Shown here piece after piece: positions 5,889 to 9,869 of a stretch of 9,869 bases of DNA. Position 1 is the first letter of the stretch. The number at the start of each line of letters is the position of its first letter. This DNA is from Pedosphaera sp. (GTDB lineage: Bacteria; Verrucomicrobiota; Verrucomicrobiia; Limisphaerales; Pedosphaeraceae): NCBI GenBank assembly GCA_028293465.1, contig JAQGOT010000544.1, positions 1 to 9,869 of the forward strand, read 5' to 3'. The translations under genes and the position numbers were made by a program. Below the pieces are notes generated by a model. It was given only the letters and a program-made list of their open reading frames with translations, had not been told where the DNA came from and did no database searches.

Positions 5889-6674
5889 ATGATGACACGA
5901 CGCGAAGCCATTAAAACCGCCACGCTCGCCACCGCCGCCTGCGCCACCATTCTCCCTGCCATCGCTGCGGACACTGCGGCCGCTCCGGCTGCCACGGGCC
6001 CATTCACGTTGCCGCCATTGCCCTACGCCTTCGACGCGCTCGAACCGCACATCGACGCGCGCACCATGGAGATTCACCATGACAAACATCATGCGGCCTA
6101 CGTCGCGAACCTGAACAAAGCCGTGGCAGGTCATCCTGAACTCGCCGACAAATCCCTCGAAGACCTGCTCACGCATCTGAACGCTCTGCCTGAAAGTATT
6201 CGCACTGCCGTACAAAACCAGGGCGGCGGCCACTACAACCACTCGCTCTTTTGGCAGATGATGAAAAAAGGCGGCGGCGGTGAACCCAAGGGCGAACTGG
6301 CCAGCGCCATCGACAAGAAATTCAAGAGTTTCAGCGGTTTCAAAGACGAGTTCACCAAAGCCGCCACGACCCGCTTCGGCAGCGGTTGGGCCTGGCTGGT
6401 GCTCGAACCGAACAAGGAGCTCGCGGTGGTTTCGAGCGCGAACCAGGATTCACCCATCATGCCTTCCCCCGACAAGAATCCAGCAGGGCAAGAGGCTTTG
6501 AGCAAACGCTTCGGAATGAACCTGCCCCGTACGAGTCCGCTGTTGGGCATCGATGTTTGGGAGCATGCCTACTATCTGAAATATCAAAACCGCCGGCCGG
6601 AATACATCACGGCCTTCTGGAATGTCATCGACTGGGACTTCGTCTCCGACCGTTACCAAAAAGCGATGGCTTGA
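5889..6674 (+). CDS. sodA: Superoxide dismutase (Mn type), Tat-exported
   Basis: This enzyme turns superoxide into hydrogen peroxide and oxygen. The 261-residue product starts at the ATG at 5889, with AGGAA six bases upstream; a second ATG directly follows. Residues 1-27 look like a twin-arginine leader (MTRREAIKTA, then a hydrophobic stretch ending AIAA), so the folded, metal-loaded enzyme is probably exported. The mature part starts like other SODs (LPPLPYAFDALEPHID). Metal ligands by alignment to E. coli SodA are His63 (EIHHDKHH), His118 (GGGHYNHSLFW), Asp222 and His226 (IDVWEHAYY). The GGGHxNH form and Gln186 in SSANQDSP point to a manganese enzyme, though the metal cannot be settled by sequence. 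There is a stretch of about 17 extra residues before the Asp/His motif compared with E. coli. The next gene starts 42 bases later on the same strand. Confidence 0.93.
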   Translation: MMTRREAIKTATLATAACATILPAIAADTAAAPAATGPFTLPPLPYAFDALEPHIDARTMEIHHDKHHAAYVANLNKAVAGHPELADKSLEDLLTHLNALPESIRTAVQNQGGGHYNHSLFWQMMKKGGGGEPKGELASAIDKKFKSFSGFKDEFTKAATTRFGSGWAWLVLEPNKELAVVSSANQDSPIMPSPDKNPAGQEALSKRFGMNLPRTSPLLGIDVWEHAYYLKYQNRRPEYITAFWNVIDWDFVSDRYQKAMA

Positions 6675-6716
6675 TCCGTGCCGCTGCCGCCACACCGTCC
6701 AAAAATCCGGTAAATT

Positions 6717-7604
6717 ATGAAATCACCCATGTCCCGTCGCTCAGCCCTCAGCAAAATCGCCGGCGGCGCGGTTCTCGCCACCGCCACTGCCTCGCTTTCG
6801 CAACGCCTGACCGCAGCCGATGCCGCGGCCGGTCCCGAGCTCAAAGGCCACATCAACCATTCCGTCTGCAAATGGTGTTACGACAAGATCCCGTTGGAAG
6901 CGATGTGCAAAGCGGGCAAGGAAATGGGTCTGCAATCCATCGAACTGCTCGCGGTGGACGATTTTCCGACGCTCAAGAAATACGACCTGAGTTGTGCCAT
7001 GGTCAGCGGCGTGCCCGGCGGCATCACGAGCGGGCTGAACCGGCTGGAAAACCACGACAAGATTGCCGCGTTTTTCGAACAGACCATTCCCAAGGTGGCC
7101 GAGGCCGGTTATCCGAACATCATTTGTTTTTCGGGCAATCGCAACGGAATGAGCGATGAGAAAGGCGTGGAGAATTGCGCCATCGGTTTGAAGCGGATCG
7201 TCGGCCTCGCTGAGAAACACAAGGTGACCATTTGCATGGAACTCCTCAACAGCAAGGTCAACCACAAGGATTACATGTGCGACCACACCGCCTGGGGCGT
7301 CGAGCTTTGCAAGGCGGTCGGCTCGGAGCGCTTCAAACTGCTTTACGACATCTACCACATGCAAATCATGGAAGGCGATGTCATCCGGACGATTCAGCAG
7401 AGCCATCAATATCTCGGCCACTACCACACCGGCGGTGTGCCCGGCCGCAATGAGATCGACGAATCCCAGGAGCTGTATTACCCGGCCATCATGAAGGCCA
7501 TCGTCGCCACCGGTTTCAAAGGCCACGTCGCGCAGGAATTCATTCCCAAGCGCTCTGACGCGTTGGCCTCGCTGAAACAAGGCGTCCAGATCTGCGACGT
7601 TTGA
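6717..7604 (+). CDS. Hydroxypyruvate isomerase-like TIM-barrel protein, Tat leader
   Basis: The 295-residue protein belongs to the xylose-isomerase-like TIM-barrel group (AP endonuclease 2 family fold) and most resembles hydroxypyruvate isomerases. Those convert hydroxypyruvate to tartronate semialdehyde in glyoxylate or sugar-acid metabolism. Likely metal and catalytic residues are Glu175 (ICMELLNSK), Asp211 and His214 (LYDIYHMQ), His237 (GHYHTGGVPGRNE) and Glu274 (AQEFIP). The N-terminus is a Tat-type leader (SRRSALSKIAGG, then an Ala-rich stretch ending AADA), implying export, which is unlike the cytoplasmic E. coli enzyme. Many Verrucomicrobia and Planctomycetes proteins of this fold carry such leaders, and their substrates are mostly unknown. 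The start could be the ATG at 6717 or at 6729; neither has a strong Shine-Dalgarno sequence. It probably shares a transcript with sodA and ends before a strong hairpin. The fold is firm; the substrate is not. Confidence 0.85.
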   Translation: MKSPMSRRSALSKIAGGAVLATATASLSQRLTAADAAAGPELKGHINHSVCKWCYDKIPLEAMCKAGKEMGLQSIELLAVDDFPTLKKYDLSCAMVSGVPGGITSGLNRLENHDKIAAFFEQTIPKVAEAGYPNIICFSGNRNGMSDEKGVENCAIGLKRIVGLAEKHKVTICMELLNSKVNHKDYMCDHTAWGVELCKAVGSERFKLLYDIYHMQIMEGDVIRTIQQSHQYLGHYHTGGVPGRNEIDESQELYYPAIMKAIVATGFKGHVAQEFIPKRSDALASLKQGVQICDV

Positions 7605-7625
7605 CTATTCGCCCAAGCTTCAAGC

Positions 7626-7678
7626 AGGCACGGCATGGGTGGAGTGTGCAGTGATTGGCTCCGCCCCGTGCCGTGCCT
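7626..7678. terminator. Long hairpin terminator between convergent genes
   Basis: AGGCACGGCATGGG (7626-7639) pairs over 14 bp, with one G-U wobble, to CCCGTGCCGTGCCT (7665-7678). Inner GGAG/CTCC pairing (7641-7644 with 7659-7662) extends the stem. It lies 21 bases past the TIM-barrel stop codon and directly abuts the TAA of the converging bactofilin gene. It therefore probably stops transcription from both sides. The T-run is short (TTT) on the plus strand and absent on the minus strand. The loop is long and the element could also be a dispersed repeat. Confidence 0.6.
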
Positions 7679-8371
7679 TTATGCCCCTGCCCCACCTACA
7701 CGCATACTCCCCACCACCACTGCACCTTCTTCCACGACCAGGTTTTTCGCTTCCACATCGCCGAACAGGCGGGCCGTGGATTTTAGAATGACCGTGCCCT
7801 CGGATTGCAGGTTCGCCACCAACTCCCCGGCAATTTCAGCCGAGCCGACCTTGAGCGGGTCCTTCCAATGGAATCGGTTGGCCGCCGGGATGATCAACCG
7901 GCCCGCTTTGAAACTGCCCTTGATCTCCGCCGACGAATAAATGGTCAGCGAGCGTTCCGTGACGAGCTTGCCAAGGAACCGTCCCTTGATGACGGCTTCG
8001 CCTGCCATCGTTTCCGTGTTGAAGACATAACCACTTTGTTCGAGGGTGAAGGTGCCTTTGGTCTTGAAGTTTTTGGAGACCGTGTTGGCGATGTGGTAGT
8101 CATTCAGGTCCACGTAGCGGCTGCACTTCTTGCACATCGTGGACTGCGCGCTGATCGGCACGTCCAACTCCGCGCCACACTCAAAGCAGGTGATGCGCCG
8201 CTTTTCCGGCCCGGTTTCAACGGCTTTTCGCGTCGGTTTAAGCGCTTCCTGGACCTGGTAGTGACCGCGGCATCCCTTGCAGATCGTTGAGATGGCAGTG
8301 CGCGGTTCGGGTTGCGCGTGCCCGCAGTGCGGGCAAGCCACCAGGACCTTGTCCTGCTTGCTCGCTGCCAT
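7679..8371 (-). CDS. Bactofilin with two N-terminal zinc ribbons
   Basis: Bactofilins are beta-helical proteins that polymerise without nucleotide and act as membrane-linked scaffolds for cell shape, stalks or envelope enzymes. This 230-residue protein has two zinc-ribbon-like modules before the bactofilin domain. Cysteines 13/16 and 31/34 (CPHCGH, then CKGC) and 62/65 and 80/83 (CFECG, then CKKC) share the spacing C-X2-C-X14-C-X2-C exactly. The bactofilin part runs from about 103 to 225. Its short repeats are typical, for example GEAVIKGRFLGKLVTE, SAEIKGSFKAG and ARLFGDVEAKNLVVEEGAVV. One loop around RFHWKDP is longer than in compact bactofilins. No signal peptide or transmembrane helix is seen, so it is probably cytoplasmic. 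It is the second gene of an operon, 32 bases after the canonical bactofilin. The start is the ATG at 8371; no Shine-Dalgarno sequence is evident. The role of the ribbons is unknown. Confidence 0.87.
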   Translation of the reverse strand: MAASKQDKVLVACPHCGHAQPEPRTAISTICKGCRGHYQVQEALKPTRKAVETGPEKRRITCFECGAELDVPISAQSTMCKKCSRYVDLNDYHIANTVSKNFKTKGTFTLEQSGYVFNTETMAGEAVIKGRFLGKLVTERSLTIYSSAEIKGSFKAGRLIIPAANRFHWKDPLKVGSAEIAGELVANLQSEGTVILKSTARLFGDVEAKNLVVEEGAVVVGSMRVGGAGA

Positions 8372-8403
8372 TCAACGTTGTCCCGTGAAATGAGGCGACT
8401 CGC

Positions 8404-8823
8404 TCAGCGCAACGCAGGTTTGGCTGCCTCGGGCATCGGCGTCTTGGCAGCTTCGCCGGGACGGGCCACCGGCGCTGTGGGGGTGACCTTGTTCGGATTC
8501 ACCTCGGTTTTACCCACAAACGTGACGCCTTCCTCGACGACCAGTTTGGTGGCGCGAATATCGCCGAAGAGTTCAGCCTTGGCCTTGATCTCGATCTTCT
8601 CCTTGGCGCTGATGTTGCCGTTGATCTTTCCGCGGACGACCACCGATTGCGCGTTGATATTGCCGGTGATAACGGCGCTGTCGCCCAGGTTCAAAATGCC
8701 ATCGGTGTGGATTTCCCCATCCAGTTTTCCTTCGAAGGTGAGTTCGCCGGTGAACCGCAGAGTGCCTTTGATCTCGACATCCGACCCCAGTACATTTTTT
8801 GAATTGCTTGGTGTTGTATTCAT
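8404..8823 (-). CDS. Canonical bactofilin (DUF583/CcmA family)
   Basis: The 139-residue protein has the usual length and form. A short polar tail (MNTTPSNSKNVLG) leads into a beta-helical core at about 14-108. The core is built of short repeats such as SDVEIKGTLRFTGELTFEGK, LDGEIHTDGILNLG, ITGNINAQSVVVRGKINGNI and AELFGDIRATKLVVEEG. A Pro/Ala-rich tail (about 109-139) follows. Bactofilins polymerise into filaments or sheets, commonly at the inner face of the membrane. The ending of the core (ELFGDIRATKLVVEEGVTFVG) closely matches that of the neighbour (RLFGDVEAKNLVVEEGAVVVG), which suggests the two may co-assemble or arose by duplication. It is the first gene of the pair; the ATG at 8823 is clear, but only a weak Shine-Dalgarno sequence precedes it. 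A promoter is predicted about 40 bases upstream. Confidence 0.92.
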   Translation of the reverse strand: MNTTPSNSKNVLGSDVEIKGTLRFTGELTFEGKLDGEIHTDGILNLGDSAVITGNINAQSVVVRGKINGNISAKEKIEIKAKAELFGDIRATKLVVEEGVTFVGKTEVNPNKVTPTAPVARPGEAAKTPMPEAAKPALR

Positions 8824-8863
8824 GTTCTAGCTATGGTTGTTCTAATTCAGGGAATGAACGAAA

Positions 8864-8893
8864 ATTAGAGACCGCATTGAAGAATCCGTTCAA
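8864..8893 (-). promoter_or_regulatory. Predicted promoter of the bactofilin operon
   Basis: TTGAAC (8893-8888) and TCTAAT (8869-8864) are 18 bases apart on the minus strand, matching the consensus at 4/6 and 5/6 positions. The start site would be near 8857, about 35 bases before the bactofilin ATG. It overlaps the 3' end of the doubtful reading frame at 8865-9167. Confidence 0.4.
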
Positions 8894-9167
8894 TCACCCG
8901 CTCGCCGTGAGTCAGCAATTCGCTGGCCAACTGCTTCCGCTGGAAAGGAATAAGTTCAGAATTTAAACCGCATAGTCCTCCAGGCGAAACTGTTGTACCC
9001 GCTCCCCCGCCTGCAAGGCCGTGTCCCCTCCGCGGAGTAGAGCCAAGGAACTCACAGAATCTCTCGCGAAGGTTCAGCACCGCCAAGCCAGGCGCAATCT
9101 CCGCCGCAAACCAACATCCTGTCGTGCAAATTGCAAATCCGAAATGGCAATTTGCATGACGGCGCAC
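8865..9167 (-). CDS. Doubtful hypothetical reading frame, 100 residues
   Basis: An open frame runs from an ATG at 9167 to TAA at 8865. I recognise no family. The C-terminal third (ELIPFQRKQLASELLTHGER, then VIERIL) looks like a helical protein. The N-terminus falls in a hairpin of A/T-rich repeats and looks non-coding. In the middle, another frame reads more like protein (LALLRGGDTALQAGERVQQF) before a stop codon. That mixture would fit a small decayed gene with frameshifts, or plain chance. No Shine-Dalgarno sequence is seen, and the 3' end overlaps the predicted bactofilin promoter. Confidence 0.22.
   Translation of the reverse strand: MRRHANCHFGFAICTTGCWFAAEIAPGLAVLNLRERFCEFLGSTPRRGHGLAGGGAGTTVSPGGLCGLNSELIPFQRKQLASELLTHGERVIERILQCGL
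9121..9160. repeat. Near-perfect 14-bp inverted repeat
   Basis: GTCGTGCAAATTGC (9121-9134) pairs with GCAATTTGCATGAC (9147-9160) over 14 bp with one G-T wobble, around a 12-base loop. The central 10 bp are perfect. It lies just downstream (minus-strand sense) of the strong terminator at 9183-9212. It has no T-run, so it is not a typical terminator. It could be an operator, a dispersed repeat or an RNA structure. Confidence 0.6.
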
Positions 9168-9182
9168 CTGAGTCCATCAAAG

Positions 9183-9212
9183 AAAAAAGGTCCGCACCGG
9201 AGGGTGCGGACC
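9183..9212 (-). terminator. Strong intrinsic terminator on the minus strand
   Basis: On the minus strand GGTCCGCACC, loop CTCC, GGTGCGGACC (9212-9189) is a perfect 10-bp G/C-rich stem, directly followed by TTTTTT (9188-9183). This is a textbook factor-independent terminator. On the plus strand the stem is followed by C-rich sequence, so the element works in one direction only. No minus-strand protein gene is seen upstream of it in the window. Confidence 0.88.
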
Positions 9213-9304
9213 CCCAGCCTGTGGCAACCAACAACCCTTGCCGAAATCATCAATAAACGAGTTGCTGGACTTTGTATTGTCGGAGAATTTCCTACGCAAC
9301 AACG

Positions 9305-9332
9305 AAAAAACCAGCACCGAGGAGGCCGCTGG
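9305..9332 (-). terminator. Second terminator-like hairpin on the minus strand
   Basis: On the minus strand CCAGC (9332-9328) pairs with GCTGG (9315-9311), and TTTTTT (9310-9305) follows at once. The stem is short and the loop is about 12 bases, with possible CC/GG pairing inside. It resembles a weak intrinsic terminator about 100 bases before the strong one at 9183-9212. Confidence 0.4.
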
Positions 9333-9527
9333 CAGTAATCGTAAGACAGCCACACAGTGGCTATCCGGGGCCACTATAAATCACTCACTGTTTTTGCCAT
9401 GTCGGGCCGTTGATGATTTGGTTGTCGGCTGAAATCCTACGCCGGAAAAAGAAGCGCTCGGCGAACCGCCCAATCCCGCCTTTGAACACGAGCAGTTGAT
9501 TTCTGAATTGCTGTGGCTAGGTTGGCG

Positions 9528-9869
9528 ATGGAAATGGAGAGTCCCCTGCCAACGATACCGCCCGATTTGAACTGGCCGCAACCCGGTGGGAGGTGGACTC
9601 CCTTTGAACAAATCGACCGGTTCCGTCTCTGGCAGGGAAGGCTGCTCGAACAGTTGGGATGGGGGCCAAGCGAAAGTCCTTCGCGGATTGTCTTCACGAA
9701 ACCAGCATTGACTCTGCGAACCTACACCGAGGCTAAGATTACAGGTCCGGTCGTACTCTTGGTCCCGGCCCCGATCAAGCGCGCCTACCTTTGGGATCTG
9801 GCGCCCGGAGCCAGCGTCGTCCAACAATTCGTGCGCGGCGGCATGCGTGTTTATCTGGCTCAATGGGAG
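9528..9869 (+). CDS. PHA synthase-like alpha/beta hydrolase (5' part only)
   Basis: The first 114 codons are present and the frame is open to the window end. The segment PVVLLVPAPIKRAYLWDL, followed by PGASVVQQFVRGGMRVYLAQWE, matches the start of the alpha/beta-hydrolase core of polyhydroxyalkanoate synthases. There the pattern is PVLLVPxxxxRxYxxDLxPGxSxVxxxxxxGxxVYLxxW. PhaC enzymes join hydroxyacyl-CoA units into storage polyester on granules; relatives of other function share this region. The catalytic Cys, Asp and His would lie beyond the window, so activity cannot be judged. About 70 residues precede the core, fewer than in class I synthases and nearer to class III or to PhaC-like hydrolases. 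The ATG at 9528 has AGG six bases upstream (9519-9521); an ATG at 9534 is an alternative and an in-frame TGA at 9504 limits extension. Confidence 0.75.
   Translation, partial: MEMESPLPTIPPDLNWPQPGGRWTPFEQIDRFRLWQGRLLEQLGWGPSESPSRIVFTKPALTLRTYTEAKITGPVVLLVPAPIKRAYLWDLAPGASVVQQFVRGGMRVYLAQWE

Larger units (their letters stand above)
9183..9366 (-). ncRNA. Candidate small RNA ending at the orphan terminator
   Basis: The minus strand has a -10-like TATAGT at 9378-9373, so a transcript could start near 9366 and end at the terminator at 9183, about 180 bases in all. Near the 5' end AGCCAC and GTGGCT form a small hairpin (9362-9348). A second hairpin followed by six Ts (9332-9305) might end a shorter form of about 62 bases. 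No good -35 box is present. I could not fold it as 6S RNA, SRP RNA or tmRNA, and no reading frame with coding character spans it. It is inferred from the terminators, not recognised as a family. Confidence 0.25.
8894..9527. other. Long gene-poor region with several hairpins
   Basis: Between the bactofilin promoter and the PHA-synthase-like gene there is no protein gene I can support. The stretch holds the doubtful frame at 8865-9167, a 14-bp hairpin at 9121-9160, and minus-strand terminator structures at 9183-9212 and 9305-9332. It also has smaller hairpins near 9346-9376 and a minus-strand TATAGT at 9378-9373. No tRNA, tmRNA or RNase P signature was found, and no convincing plus-strand promoter for the gene at 9528. 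Confidence 0.6.

Noticed and set aside
6741..7580. 279-residue minus-strand open frame
   Set aside because: It is the antisense shadow of the TIM-barrel gene, whose metal-site motifs are clear on the plus strand.
9183..9366. Identification as 6S RNA, SRP RNA or tmRNA
   Set aside because: The size fits 6S, but I could not draw the closing stem and central bubble. SRP and tmRNA signatures (GGAAGGAAGCAGC-like loop, tRNA-like T arm) are absent.
9381..9863. 160-residue minus-strand open frame that could own the terminator at 9183-9212
   Set aside because: It runs opposite the PHA-synthase-like gene, whose plus-strand translation has clear family motifs. The minus frame is low-complexity and lacks any recognisable domain.

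Overview
The window most likely comes from a Verrucomicrobia (PVC superphylum) chromosome, probably near the Pedosphaera/Limisphaerales group. This is inferred from gene content and has not been tested by phylogeny. The pointers are an EF-Tu with a PVC-like divergent switch I, a secreted beta-rich protein ending in a 'VEYSTNL...NWQTL...FYRVR' tail of a kind common in Verrucomicrobia, a zinc-ribbon bactofilin beside a plain bactofilin, and twin-arginine leaders on a superoxide dismutase and a sugar-isomerase-like TIM barrel. No insertion sequences, CRISPR arrays or prophage genes were seen.

Positions 1-2060 (minus strand) form the translation/secretion locus tRNA-Thr(GGU) - tuf - tRNA-Trp(CCA) - tRNA-Ser(UGA) - secE, with nusG probably starting at the left edge. 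A promoter lies upstream of tRNA-Thr. An intrinsic terminator lies between tuf and tRNA-Trp, so part of the transcription stops after tuf. Positions 2089-4257 hold two divergent genome-maintenance genes, rnhC (RNase HIII) and mutY (adenine glycosylase). Their starts are only 42 bp apart, and an inverted repeat straddles the mutY start codon. Positions 4293-5618 (minus) encode a secreted Ig-like/FN3-like protein of unknown role.

Positions 5889-7604 (plus) are a two-gene unit: a Mn-type superoxide dismutase and a hydroxypyruvate-isomerase-like protein, both with Tat-type leaders. It ends at a strong hairpin that also abuts the converging bactofilin operon. That operon (8823 to 7679, minus) encodes a canonical bactofilin followed by a bactofilin with two tandem zinc ribbons, probably cell-envelope or cytoskeletal scaffold proteins.

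Positions 8824-9527 contain no confident gene. They hold several clear hairpins, including a textbook minus-strand terminator with no minus-strand protein gene upstream of it, so a small RNA is possible there. At 9528 a plus-strand gene begins for a PHA-synthase-like alpha/beta hydrolase, cut by the window end. Most of the window is ordinary housekeeping. The observations most worth checking are the EF-Tu switch I, the orphan terminators, the zinc-ribbon bactofilin and the exported SOD/TIM-barrel pair.
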